Shown here one piece after another: positions 26,811-38,023 of a DNA stretch of 64,000 nucleotides (positions are counted from its first letter, which is position 1; each line of letters starts with the position of its first letter). Below the pieces are notes generated by a model, which ran no database searches, was not told the DNA's origin, and was given only the letters and a program-made list of their open reading frames with translations. The stretch spans positions 8,929,545-8,993,544 of the forward strand of contig CM051456.1 in NCBI GenBank assembly GCA_028274465.1, given 5' to 3'. The DNA comes from Plantago ovata. Taxonomy: Eukaryota; Streptophyta; Magnoliopsida; Lamiales; Plantaginaceae. Both the position numbers and the translations under genes were made by a program.

Positions 26811-27461
26811 ATGAAGCCGCGACACTTGTGGAGCCTCATTTCTTCCTTGAACTACTCTTCTTCTTCCCCGTCTTCAACAGGAAGCCTTCTCAAATCTGGG
26901 GATATCCTGAAACAAGCCAGGAGCTTTACGAATTCCGACATCACGGAGTATTCAAAGCTGACACATGACCTTAACCCGTTGCACTTTGATCTCCAATGTG
27001 CCAAACAAGCAGGGTTCAAAGATCTCCCTGTGCCCGGAATGTTAGTTGCTTCCTTGTTTCCTCGAATAATTGCTTCCCATTTCGTAAGTATTCCCATTTG
27101 CGGCGTACTATTAATACCGATTATAGTAGTAAATGACAGTAGTGTGTGTTTCTTGCTATGTGTAGCCTGGAGCTGTTTATGTCAAGCAAACTCTAGAGTT
27201 CAGGTTGCCTGTCTTTGTTGGAGATGAGATTGCGGCTCAAGTGCAGGCAAGCAGCATTCGGCAAATGAAAGGATCATACATGTATGCTAGTCTTATCCTT
27301 TCACGGTAACCTTGTGCTTCATCTTACAATACCGTGTCTTACAAAATGATCATTGTTGCAGGGTGAAATTCTTGACAACCTGCTTCAAAGATGGTGAAGT
27401 TATCGTGATTGGTGGTGAAGCTATGGCTCTATTACCTACGTTGACGGTGAAACAGCCGTGA
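26811..27461 (+). CDS. mtHD: Mitochondrial 3-hydroxyacyl-thioester dehydratase (MaoC-type), copy 1
   Basis: Three exons, 26811-27083, 27166-27281 and 27362-27461, join in phase to 162 aa, close to the plant mtHD family size. Residues 1-30 are Ser-rich and nearly free of acids, like a mitochondrial presequence. The hot-dog/MaoC hydratase motif is THDLNPLHFD, with Asp53 and His58 the expected catalytic pair, followed by PVPGML. The C-terminal strand region reads VKFLTTCFKDGEVIVIGGEA. The family dehydrates 3-hydroxyacyl-ACP in mitochondrial type II fatty acid synthesis, a precursor route for lipoate. It faces CHY1 copy A tail to tail with a 357-bp gap. The second copy at 57.7 kb differs at a few residues (e.g. 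Phe/Leu and Leu/Val near residues 74-77). Splice sites and frame look intact. Confidence 0.9.
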
Positions 27462-27818
27462 TTGCGCCTTGACTCCACAATTTTCTGTATGCTTTGTATC
27501 TAGTACTTTGCTATGGCGACTGGTTCTGTAGTACTAGAGTTAAAAATTTCAACTTTGAGGATGCATTTCTGATTATTTCTATGATCTAGGATCTCTGTTG
27601 CACTCTTGAAAGTTCGTGTTGACAAATATTTGAGACATAGATTTCATGTTTATGGAAAGAAAAGTGCAACTAGGTTTCGAATAAAACGAGCTGAATTATT
27701 TTAGTACCCAGCTGAATTAGTTAATTCATGTTCAGGCTCAAGTGCATCTTGACAGTACAAGCTTCAAATGGTTTCGAATTCGACATATTAGTCATCTGTA
27801 ATATTCTTGCTCTGACAT

Positions 27819-30800
27819 TTAGAGTTTAGCAATGGCCCATGAACGCATATTCGACCTCACTGGGAGTTTCATGTCCTCGCAGTCATCATCTTCTACCCTA
27901 AAAAAGCAACGATCCACCATTTCATCTGTAACCAGCTCAATCTTGGCAGGTTCCCACTGCGAAACAAGCCCAGGAAGAAGAAAGGTTTTTCTAAGCAAAG
28001 GTTAGAATGCTAAACTCGTTTCTTTTTACTGTTATAACTGCATCTGCACGAAAGGTAACTTCTGCATGACAATGTTAAACAAAAATAAAAATGCACGTAC
28101 CTTAGGATTATTATCTTTGTCCACCAGAATAGCCCTGCACCCCTGTATTGTGAATGGATATAAGATGCTCGTAAGTGAGTATATCGTCAAAGGAACAAAT
28201 GTACGGAGTTATCTTAATGTACCTCAATGGGGTCATTGCTAATCTCTCCCCGCAGGATGTGACAAACCATTCTGAATTCACGGACTAGGCATTTACCAAT
28301 ACCCTGTAGCCGGCCTTCTCTAATCTGATATGAATATGACTTGGTGTTCAATAATTAATCACCTGTGCAAGAAAATAAAGTAGCACATAGTAACGTATAC
28401 GAATCCTTACCGATCTAAGAGAAAGCTTAAGGCTCGTAGGAGATGCTCTCTGCAGTGACTTGATAGAGGAAGAGACCCAATCCTCCTTGCTTATGGCTTC
28501 CAACTCCTAGATATATGAGAGCTCACAATTGTCAGAACCGTAAAACTTGTATGCTGTCATGTAAAAAACAGAGTGATAATGCTGGTTGTTCTTACTAAGG
28601 CAGTTAGGATCTCCTCAACTGTTCTTCGGGAAAAGCATCTGTCTATAATTTCCAACCTGCAGGATATTAAATTAACTATGAAGTGTGAAATTAGGTTGCT
28701 AGTTCCAGAGAAAACGCAGAATCAGAAGTTAACATCAAGCGTGTTTGATCATCTTATTGCCCAGTTTATTGTGGCTCATAGGATAATATCTGAAATTTTC
28801 CCCAGTGGCCCCGCTTTAGAGGTGGACATGTAAACCTCTACTAAATCAATCAACAAGTTACAAGTTCCATGACCACAGATTGTTCCCCATAACAGAATAT
28901 AAAGCAACAGATTGTTCAAATTATAACTATTATTAAAGCAAAAAATATATGAACTCTCACCTGTTATAAGCACTCTTTTCTTTCAACTTTGGCACCTCAG
29001 AGAATTCACTGATTATAGAAGAAATAATAACCGGGTCACCAGAATCTGCCTTAACAAGTGCTTCTTCTAACAGCAACAATCTCTGTCCAGCAGTGTTAGT
29101 AATATATGAAGGTTGTGATAATCTTGGAAAACTTCAATGGATCGTGTAGTCACTTTCCAAACAAGATAATTCGACCCTAACTTGTTGTCTGGGTTTCACG
29201 AATTCCTTGCCGGGATAATCCAAGAAGGCAATCTAATTCAGGCAATATGTAATTCAGGCAATATGAATTTCGATCAGAAAGTAGAGAGGATGTAATAATT
29301 TTTCGTATCTGTTCAGGAGACTGATTCCTTCAATATATAGAAGTACAAAACGAAGAGGGAAGGGGCGCATATGTTCGGAACAAACCTGTTTGTTCATGAA
29401 GGGGTGCATATATCCGAACAAACATGTTTGTTCACGAAGGGGTGCATCCAGCCAGGGGCTATGCCCCTTGGACCCCAGCCAGGGGCTCTGCCCCTTGCAA
29501 CCCCGTACAGGGGCTCCGCCCCTTGCAACCCCGCAAGGGGGCGCAACCCCCTTGACCCCTGCTTCGTATTCGTGGCCGATAACTCGTTAGCTCAACAAGC
29601 GTGCACTCCGCACTACCCGAACTTGTTCTGACCCTCAACGAGAGATCGCATGAGTCTCTAGCAAATCACATTACTACTAAAATGAATTGATGACACTAAA
29701 ATCACCAACAAGCAGTAGCAAACACATAGATCAGAAAGACAGAATCCAACTTATCTTATATTCTCAGCTTAGCAACAAAATTGAGCATTATATCACGAAT
29801 TCCAAAACAAAGATATACCTCATAACTCATATATAAGCTCAAAACATGACAGATGCTTATAAAGTATAACAGAAACTCTGAAACTGTAGCTTAGGATTAT
29901 AAGTTCACCTCTGATGGAACAAAATGAGTTGCAAGTCCACATGCTAGCATTTCTGCACCATCCAAATAAGCACCTGTGAGACCAAGATATTCTCCTGCCA
30001 CAGAAAAAATGCAAATTGCAGATGAGTTTCTCGGGGTTCATGTTAGTAGTAGTAACTGTGGAACAAATAGTAGTATGAGACTATGAGTCCACAATAATGT
30101 GTATAAGGTGTATCAAGCCAGTATGCGATGGAATTACCAAAGAATCCAGGGAGTCTTGAGAGAAAGTAAGAAGAGCCTACATCTGGAAAAAAGCCAATTG
30201 CTGCTTCAGGCATAGCAAAAAGCTGCGTAAAGATCATAATATGGATCAAAACGCGAATATAATCAGCGAAAAATGGATTTTCTATTTCTAAAATGCAAAA
30301 CTCTGTCAAGAATATTACTGATTCGCTTCCTATACAGTTCATACATCAACATATTACCGATTTTTCTGTAGCAACTCGGAATGTACCATGCATAGAAACA
30401 CCTGCACCTCCTCCCATAACAATACCATTGAGAATGGAAACCTAAACAAGTTCGCAAGAAAATATTGCTTATGACAACTTCCTGAACATTTCCAATAAAG
30501 AGAATGCGCAATAAACAGAAATGAAATCCTCTTCTCAGTAGCACCTGAGGTTTACTGTAAGTAGCTACCACGTAGTCCAATGTGAAACTATTTTTAAAAA
30601 ATCCGCGCCTGTTCTCCAACGGCCTAGAGTCCAAGTACAATAGGAAATGTTAGCACTTAGCAGGCGAAAACAAAAAGATGAAAAGAACGCTCATCATCAA
30701 TTTAAGACAGGATTCATTCAAGTTCATGACAGCTATCATTGAAACAGGAAAGAAGTTAAAGAACGTTGCAACCTTGAACAACATTGTGATTAACTTTTGC

Positions 30801-31327
30801 AACATCACCCCCTGCACAGAACGCTTTGCCACTTCCCTGTGTGGATGAAAGAACCGGTAAGCACACTGAAAAAATAATCTTGAGTATCAACGGTATGTGC
30901 ACCCAACAAATTAAGTAGTATTGCCTTCAAAATGATTAGTTTGACAGAAGAATCATTGGCACAAGCAGTGAAAAGATCCATTAGACGAGCTACCTATAGA
31001 TGTGAAGTGTAAATCAGCAACCAGCAGCCGGTAAACATACAGAGGATTCATCTGAATTTCAAACGCATAGTACCATTTCGTTGGAGAGTGCATTGAGTTT
31101 GATAGGCCTGTTCAGAGTGAAAATTCTCACAGAAGATCTATCTTCCACCAGAACCTGCATAGTAACTAGCTACTAATCAACAATTTACTATACAAGATAA
31201 AAAGTTAAGAAGCTGCATAAGATGTTAATTGTATACATGTAGTGAAATAAACATTTTCGTACGCATGCTTCTATACTATATATACCTGGTTGGTTTGTCC
31301 ATTGGTACTACTATTTTTCATATCCAT
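27819..31327 (-). pseudogene. CHY1: 3-hydroxyisobutyryl-CoA hydrolase (CHY1-like), copy A; frameshift in exon 5
   Basis: Peroxisomal thioesterase of valine catabolism, crotonase fold. Fourteen exons: 31286-31327, 31074-31154, 30925-30993, 30773-30836, 30545-30623, 30358-30441, 30138-30222, 29909-29994, 28961-29082, 28596-28656, 28411-28506, 28223-28324, 28101-28142, 27819-27956. Start MDMKNSSTNGQTNQ. It shows GSGKAFCAGGDVA, the oxyanion loop MGGGAG, and MPEAAIGFFPD with catalytic Glu (about 146) and Asp (about 154) eight apart, as in the family. The C terminus is AKL, a PTS1 signal. Damage: exon 5 is 79 nt against 80 in every other copy, because a T-run is one short, which shifts the frame after about residue 95. 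The donor of exon 3 is GC instead of GT. The intron between exons 8 and 9 carries a solo LTR. If the deletion were a sequencing error, the product would be about 383 aa. Confidence 0.85.
29094..29710 (+). mobile_element. Solo LTR with 5-bp target duplication
   Basis: It begins TGTTAGTAATATATGAAGG and ends AATCACCAACA, i.e. TG...CA with short TGTT/AACA inverted tips. It is flanked by AGCAG on both sides (29089-29093, 29711-29715). Removing it restores the intron junction seen in the other CHY1 copies (CCAGCAGTAGCAAACACA). 617 bp. A TATATA motif lies near 29332. A GC-rich block at 29453-29572 repeats AGGGGCTCTGCCCCTTG-type palindromic units about four times. No internal region is present, so it is a product of LTR-LTR recombination. 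The proline-rich frames inside are not genes. Confidence 0.93.
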
Positions 31328-31620
31328 GTCACTGAACAATAATAGTTTGATGATACACTCAAATTTTTTGTGATGAAACTCTCAAAGTTCTTATGATACT
31401 ACTATTTTTCATATGCATTACACAACCGTGTATTGTTAAGAAATGAAATATGCTTGGATGGAACGATAGGTGAAAAAGCCAAAAAGGAACTCATCAGGGT
31501 CTTGGTCTTTGGAGAAAAGACTCCCATGGTTTTCTTTTGGACATACAATGTTACTAAGATATTTTATGACAATTAATGAACGTGTGGAATCTTCTATCTA
31601 TAAATAGAAGCTACTTTTAA
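31328..31620 (-). promoter_or_regulatory. 5' flank of CHY1 copy A
   Basis: Similar in order and text to the flanks upstream of copies B, D and E: AAGAAATGAAATATGCTTGG, GGAACTCATCAGG, GATATTTTATGACAATTAAT, GAACGTGTGGAAT. It therefore belongs to the duplicated unit. No reliable TATA box assignment. Confidence 0.5.
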
Positions 31621-31624
31621 ACAG

Positions 31625-33049
31625 AATGCATCTTTTACTTGGAAGAGCATCTATGGGGCCATGGGACTGGTTCAACATGGGGTTCGTTGGCGTGTTGGCA
31701 ATGGTATATCTATTAGTATTTGGGATGATAATTGGATCCCAAGAGATGCGGGGTTGAAGCCTTTTACCCCGGATTTTTTACATTTGGGTGATGCTTCTGT
31801 TGATATGTTAATAGAACCTTCTGGGGGGGCTTGGGATGTTTGTATGGTACAAAGCTTGTTTTGGACAGAAGATGCGACTGAGATCTTGAAAATACCTTTG
31901 TCTCTCACTGATATACCTGATTCAAGAGTATGGTATTACTCTAAGTTCGGTACTTATTCTGTCCGCTCTGCTTACTATCTACATCGTCGCCTTAAGCTTG
32001 AGTTGAATCAAAACAGAGTTGGTAGTGGTAGTTCTGCAGGTCAGGGAGTTAATTTTGATTGGATTTGGCAGGTTGCTGTGCCAAATAAAGTTAAGGTGTT
32101 CCTTTGGCGGGTGGTTCATAATATACTACCCACTCTTGTTAATTTACATCGACGACGTGTAGTAGAGTCCACTGTTTGTCCTGTCTGTTCATGTGGTCAA
32201 GAGGATTTGGTGCATATTATGATTGCGTGTCATTACTCACGATGTTTTTGGGCTTTATCAGGTGTACGCGTTCATCATCTATTTACAAATCACATGTCTG
32301 TTCTTGAATGGATCTTGGTTGTCCGTTCAATGGTGTCTAAGGAACAGTTTGCAGTGTTTGTTCTTTCTTGTTGGCATATTTGGGGGAATAGAAACAGGAT
32401 TACTCATAACCAGGAACGATGGGAGCCTTTGGATGGAGTTAGCTTTGTTGCAGATTATTTACACCGATTCCAGGTTGCAAAACAGCAGCTGCAGCAACCA
32501 CGACAGCCTGAGCAGATTGACAGATGGATTCCTCCTGCTCCACCATTTGTGAAATTCAATTTTGATGCTTCTATCCGTAAGGAGCCGGCAGGGGTAAGTT
32601 TGGGAGTTGTTGGTAGAGATCATTTGGGCTGCATTATTATTTGGCGTCGTGCTTTTACACCATTCATACAGGTGCCAGAAGTGGGGGAAGCTTTGGCTTT
32701 GCGGTTGGCTATGTGTATTGCCGCTGAACTTCAGTTACAACACCTTATATTTGAAGGGGACTGCCAATTCATTATCCAGCAACTCCAACATGGTTCAGGT
32801 CCTTTTTTGTGTGCCTCAGGTCATATACTTCAAGAGATTATGAGTTGGTCTTATTTATTTTCTTCTATTAGTTTTCGTTTTGTGAATCGCACTTGTAATA
32901 AAGCAGCCCATATGGTTGCACATGACGTTTTCGTAGATAGCTTTGGTTTTGAATCTCTTCCATTTGAGAACCCTGATGTAACCTCTTGATTGTTTCTTGG
33001 ATCAATAGATGACCGTTTTCATTGCCAAAAAAAAAAAAAAAAAAAAAAA
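31625..33049 (+). mobile_element. 5'-truncated LINE with open C-terminal frame (zf-RVT + RNase H-like) and poly(A)
   Basis: An open frame 31661-32989 (442 codons) begins GLVQHGVRWRVGNGISISIW and reads in the same frame upstream from about 31625 (SFTWKSIYGA), typical of the post-RT part of plant L1 LINEs. zf-RVT spans residues about 130-205 (VPNKVKVFLWRVVHNILP; CPVCSCGQEDLVHI). The RNase H-like domain is residues about 295-430, with acidic residues in FNFDAS, GEALALRLA, FEGDCQ and the final AAHMVAHD. The stop is followed by a short 3' UTR and 23-24 A (33026-33049). RT and endonuclease are absent (5' truncation). An undamaged frame suggests recent insertion. The target duplication is not resolved. 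Confidence 0.9.
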
Positions 33050-33172
33050 GAAGATATTTTATTGGGTCTCCTTAAAGCATGTTCTTTCTAAAAATTGATT
33101 TCATTTCATTATTATATTTTACATATATAAAAAGAAGATTATTTCATTGGTTCTCCTTAAAACATGTTCATT
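33048..33172. repeat. Short direct repeat 3' of the LINE tail
   Basis: AAGAAGATATTTTATTGGG..CTCCTTAAAGCATGTTC (33048-33085) recurs as AAGAAGATTATTTCATTGG..CTCCTTAAAACATGTTC (33131-33172). This may be old local duplication or nested insertion debris. 33173-33440 holds nothing recognised. Confidence 0.6.
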
Positions 33173-33530
33173 TATCAAATTCTACTAGCAATTCGATTGG
33201 TCTAAATTAATTTAATATCACCTTAAACACTCTATTTTTATTTTTATTGGTGCAACAACAATTAGTTATGTGTGCATCCTATTCCTACCCAATTAATCGA
33301 TCTACATTCCGAATCAATTATAATTACACATGTTTAGAAAAAAAAATGAAGTTTGAGATTGGGACAAAAGGAGTAGTAAATGTTATAAAGGTTCTATAAC
33401 CTCATAACCCCATGCTTCATTTGGTGTCACTTCTTTCAAATTTTAATTACCCATGTTTAGAAATCAGAATACGCAAATAGATGCAATTGAAGTGAATTTT
33501 GTTGACTATAGCATAAGCACCAGTGCTCCT

Positions 33531-33866
33531 CATGAGCAAAGGAGCTCTTGTTCCAGTCATCCTATTATGCCAGGACTCTCTTTCAGGGCTTGCAAATAGC
33601 AAGCAATTACTGGACTGCTTGCAGTTCGGGAGACGAGAGTGGTTTTTCTGAAAAGAATTTGTTAGGAATATTGCTTTGCTTTCTGGTGAAAGTTCTCTCT
33701 TTATTTTGGCCAGAACAATGTTGTTATCTACAATTGCCATTGAAGCTGCTCAGCAACTCTTCAATATATAGGATGATCCCATCAATCCCCCGCGTGCCTT
33801 TGTCATTCTTTGACTCCACAACTTCAAGTATGATTCTTAATCGGTCTTCTACAGATCAGAACAGAG
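33531..33866 (+). pseudogene. Unidentified degraded coding fragment
   Basis: One plus frame reads almost continuously as protein-like sequence: SGLANSKQLLDCLQFGRREW, FF-stop, KEFVRNIALLSGESSLFILA, RTMLLSTIAIEAAQQLFNI, stop, DDPINPPRAFVIL, stop. The first stop (TGA) follows WFF, where TGG/Trp would fit. The even spacing of frame-conserving stops suggests a real exon decayed by point mutation. I do not recognise the family. It lies between the LINE and the 3' flank of CHY1 copy B. Confidence 0.45.
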
Positions 33867-34312
33867 TAGATACAGACATTCCATACTGATTAGCTGGACT
33901 AGCTTTTGTGCTTATTTACCTACTAAGCGTCATCATTCTCATGTCCCAAGTTGCCTGGTCGGTCTCTATTCTGTTCCCCATCATCTTCGCCATGTCCATA
34001 TGGTATCAGGCATACTACATACACTACCACTGCAACAGAATTAAAGCAACCATGTCACATGACGACTAATGTTGTTTATAAAAAACGTTCTTACAACCTT
34101 TGATGTAATTCTTCATTGTAAAAATGCCATTTCCCCTGTTCATGGCAAAAAACATTACTTGCAGCTAGTGCTGTATGTAAACTATCCAAGATTAACTTTT
34201 TTATTCAGGTTCTTCTAGTACAAGCTTGAAATCAGCAGGATCTCTCACAATGGATTCAGAGCTGATATTAATTGTTATAGCTATAGCTATTTGTAATATT
34301 CTTGCTCAATAG
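33867..34312. other. 3' flank of CHY1 copy B
   Basis: From about 34120 the text (CCTGTTCATGG, GCAGCTAGTGCTGTA, CAATGGATTCAGAGCTGAT, TATTCTTGCTCAATAG) is the conserved downstream sequence of the CHY1 unit. It is also found before copies C (40600-40737) and D, and at the right edge of the window. Confidence 0.6.
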
Positions 34313-37300
34313 TTAAAGCTTCGCAATGGCCCATGAAGGCATATTTGATCTCACAGGGAGTTTCAAGTCCTCCCAGTCATCATCTTCCACCCTCGACAAG
34401 TAATGATCCACCATTTCATCTGTAACCAGCTCAATTTTAGCAGGTTCCCACTGCAAAACAAGCCCAGGAACAAGAAACACTTCTCTAAGCAAATGTTGGA
34501 AGAATCCTAAACTCGATTCTTTTCTAATTTCTATTGTAGTTACAAAAACTTCTGCATGATATACAATGTAAAATAAAAAATAAAAAATGCACGTATGTAC
34601 CTTAGGATTATTATCTTTGTCCAACAGCATAGCCCTGCAGCCCTGTATCGCGAATGGATATCAGATGCTCATAAGTGATTATGTCGTCAAGAGGACGTAA
34701 GTACTGAGTTATTTTATATGTACCTCAAATAGGTCATTGCTAATCTCTCTTCGCAGCAGGTGACAAAACATTCTGAATTCGAGGATTAGGCACTTACCAA
34801 TGCCCTGTAGCCGGCGTTCTCTAATCTGGTTGAGCATGACTTGGTGTTCAGTAATGTAATATAATCACCTGTGGAAGAAAATAAATATAGAACATAGTAA
34901 CATATACAAAATCCATACCAATCTTAGAGAAAGCTTGAGGCTGGTAGGGGATGCTTTCTGCATTGACTTGATCGAGGAATAGATCCAATCTTCTTTGCTT
35001 ATGGCGACCGACTCCTAGATATGAGAGACCTCAACATAGTCAGAACTGTAAAATTTATATGTTGTCATGACAGAATTATTAGAATACTGATGCTGGTTTT
35101 TCTTACTAACGCAGTTATAATCTCTTCAACTGTTCTTCGGGAAAAGCATACGTCTATCATTTCCAACCTGCAGAAATGCGAAACTAAGTAGCTAGTTTCC
35201 AGAGCGAAACACAGAATGACCAGGAAACATCTTGTGTCTGATCATCTTATTGTCCAGTTCTGGAGGAAATTTCAGATATAATATGCACTATAGCCTCAGC
35301 CCATGTATCCTCCATGAACTTACCTGTTGTAAGCACTCTTTTCTTTCAGCTGTGGTACCTCAGAGAATTTACTGATTATAGAAGAAATAGCATCCGGGTC
35401 ACTAGAATCTGCCTTAACAAGTTCTTCTTCTAACAACAACAATCTCTGTCCAGCAGTAGCAAACACATTGATCAAAATCGAATTTACCTTATGCAGGGGC
35501 AGAGCTAATACATAAGCTAAACGGGGTGTGGCTACACACTCCTGATTTAATATCTATTTTAAGAGAAAATTCAGCAGTTCAAATAATTTCTTTTTAATTT
35601 TTCAATATTATGCAAGCACATGTTATGCATTGGATCATGTTTTCATCATAACAGAATGTGTTAATGGTTTCGCCACAAACTTTCTCCGATTATTACTAGC
35701 CACACAGGATGTTGAATCCTGGCTTTGCCCCTGACCATAAGTTCTCAGTTTTGCAACAAAATGGCACAATAAAATCAAGAAATCCAAAACAAAGATATAC
35801 TACCCCATAATCTGAAAAGATCACAGATGTTTTGTAACAGAAACTTTAGCTCAAGGACTATAAGTTCACCTCTGATGGCACAAAGTGAGTTGCAAGTCCA
35901 CATGCAAGCATTTCTGCACCATCTAAATGCGCACCAGTGAGACCAATATATTCTCCTGCCACAAGCAAAAAATGCAATTCACAATGATTTTCTTGGACTC
36001 GGAGTTCGTGTTAGGAGTAGTAACTGCATGTGGAATGTATAGCATGAGTCCATGATATTGTGTATAAGGCATGTCTAGCCAGAGGATGAGGATGTGTTGG
36101 AATTACCAAAGAATCCAGGGAGTCTTGACAGAAAGTAAGAAGCCCCCACATTGAGCCCGCGTGCTGCTTCAGACATAGCGAAAAGCTGCATAAATATCAT
36201 ACTGTGAATCAACACACAGAAATACAGAATCCGTGAAAAAATGGATTGTGTAACCTATTTCTCGATGAGTAATGCAATGCAAATATATACCAAACATATT
36301 ACCGATCTTTCTGTAGCAACTTGGAATCTACTATGTAGAGAAATAATTGCACCTCCTCCTATAACAATCCCGTTGAGAATGGAAACCTAAACGCGTTCAC
36401 AAACAAAGATGGCTTATGAGAACTTCTTGAACATTTTCAATAAAGAAAATAAAAATGAAATCGTGTTCTCAGTAGCGCGCACCTGAGGTTTCTTGTAAGT
36501 AGCCACATTGTAGGCCAAAGTGTAAAAATCTCTAAAAAATTTCGCGCCTGATTGCCAACTGCCTAGAGTCCAGAGACAATATAAGGTGTTAGCAAGCGTA
36601 AAAACCAAGAAAGTATAGTTGTTTTTAGCATTGCTTAAAGTTCCAACAAACTGAACCAAGAGACTGTTACATGGACTTGGATTTAAACAGTCTTATTTTT
36701 AGAAATATTAAGCACGCCGCTGTCTGTGTTAGTCTAAACAGGTTACTAGAAGCCTAAAGCATTAAGGAAGAAAAAGCCTAAAACATCAAGGAAAGTAAGT
36801 CGACTATCTATCAATCGTGATATATAACAACACCTTGTTCGAATCGAAGAAGGAGAAACTACAATGGAATCATAAGAGGACTCTTACATACCTTGAACAA
36901 CATTGTGAATAATTGTTGCAACATCACCCCCTGCACAGAACGCTTTGCCACTTCCCTATGCAGATTAAAGAACGAAGAACGAGAATTATAAATCAGAACA
37001 AAACTCTATCAAGTACACTGAAATTAAGACACCTCTTAAGTATCATTGGTACTTGCACATAACAAATTAAGTAGTAGTATTACCTTTAAAATGATTAGTT
37101 TGACAGAAGAATCATCGGCACAAGCAGTAAAAACTCCAATACACGAGCTAACTAAAGAATTGGTAGCGTAAATCAGTTGTTAACTATCAGACAGTAAACA
37201 TACAAAGGATTCGTTTGAATTTTGAACTGATCGTACGTACCATTTCGTAAGTGAATGCATTGAGTTTGTTAGGCCTGTTTAGAGTGAAAATTCTCACAGA

Positions 37301-37500
37301 AGATCTCTCTTCCACCAGAACCTGCATAGCATGCAACTAGCTACTAATCATCAACAACAATACAAGATAACTTAAGAAGCTGCATAAGATATTAACTGCG
37401 AAGATGTAGTGAAATAAACAGGTCTACACATTAATTAATACTAGACCTGGTTGGTTTGTCCACCGGAAGAAGAAACTGCGCTACTCTTTTTCATATCCAT
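34313..37500 (-). pseudogene. CHY1-like hydrolase, copy B; lost catalytic motif plus frameshift
   Basis: Fourteen exons as in copy A: 37447-37500, 37241-37321, 37084-37151, 36892-36955, 36483-36562, 36303-36386, 36107-36185, 35870-35955, 35324-35445, 35107-35167, 34919-35014, 34724-34825, 34601-34642, 34313-34450. Start MDMKKSSAVSSSGGQTNQ; C-terminal AKL kept. Exon 3 is 68 nt against 69 elsewhere (one C missing before TTTTTACTG), which leads to an early stop. Exon 7 is 79 nt against 85, and MPE..FPD has become MSEAARGLNVGAS, so the catalytic Asp and its FP neighbours are gone. The oxyanion loop reads GGGAII instead of GGGAG. Probably non-functional. The fourth intron holds an insertion shared with copy C. 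Confidence 0.85.
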
Positions 37501-37767
37501 GTGATTGAAAAATAGGGAGATGATCAATTATCTACTCTAAATCTGTTGTTGAACGCATAAAGTAGTTTTGTGAAATGTTGATCATGTGTTTCTATTACAC
37601 ACCATACGTTGTTACAGAGTACTGCTCTGTTTCTGGAAATAGACCATGCTTTTTCTTTTTGTTAGCGACAGATATTTTATGATGATAATTATTGAAAATC
37701 TGGAAATGGTATTGCACTACTCATTGAAATTAAATTTCCCACTTCAATATTCTAAAGTACTACAGTA

Positions 37768-38023
37768 CTTCCTCCTCCGTCCACAATCAAGCTTCCAATT
37801 TGACTTTCTTGATATTTTTTAGCCTTTGTTTGACTCCGAATTAATCCTAAATTGTACCGGAAAAAAATATTTGAACTTATATTACGAAAATATAAGATTT
37901 CCACTTCGTAATATAAGTTCAAAATATTTTTTTTGGTGTGATTTAGGATTAATTCGAAGTCAAACGGAGTCTATAAATGTCAACGAAACTAAATAGGAAG
38001 CTTGACTGTGGACAGAGAGGAAG
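37768..38023. mobile_element. Stowaway-like MITE upstream of copy B
   Basis: The left end CTTCCTCCTCCGTCCACAAT and right end TGTGGACAGAGAGGAAG are inverted and flanked by TA. Inner arms pair: TCAAGCTTCC with GGAAGCTTGA, and TTTGACTCCGAATTAATCC with GGATTAATTCGAAGTCAAA. 256 bp. It lies about 270 bp upstream of the copy B start codon. Confidence 0.88.

Noticed and set aside
26852..27097. 81-residue minus-strand frame
   Set aside because: Antisense shadow of mtHD exon 1.
29371..29631. Proline/glycine-rich frames
   Set aside because: They lie wholly within the solo LTR and arise from its GC-rich repeat units.
31555..33065. AGATATTTTAT as LINE target-site duplication
   Set aside because: The upstream copy belongs to the conserved CHY1 5' flank and lies about 60 bp before the LINE text, so the match is probably coincidental.
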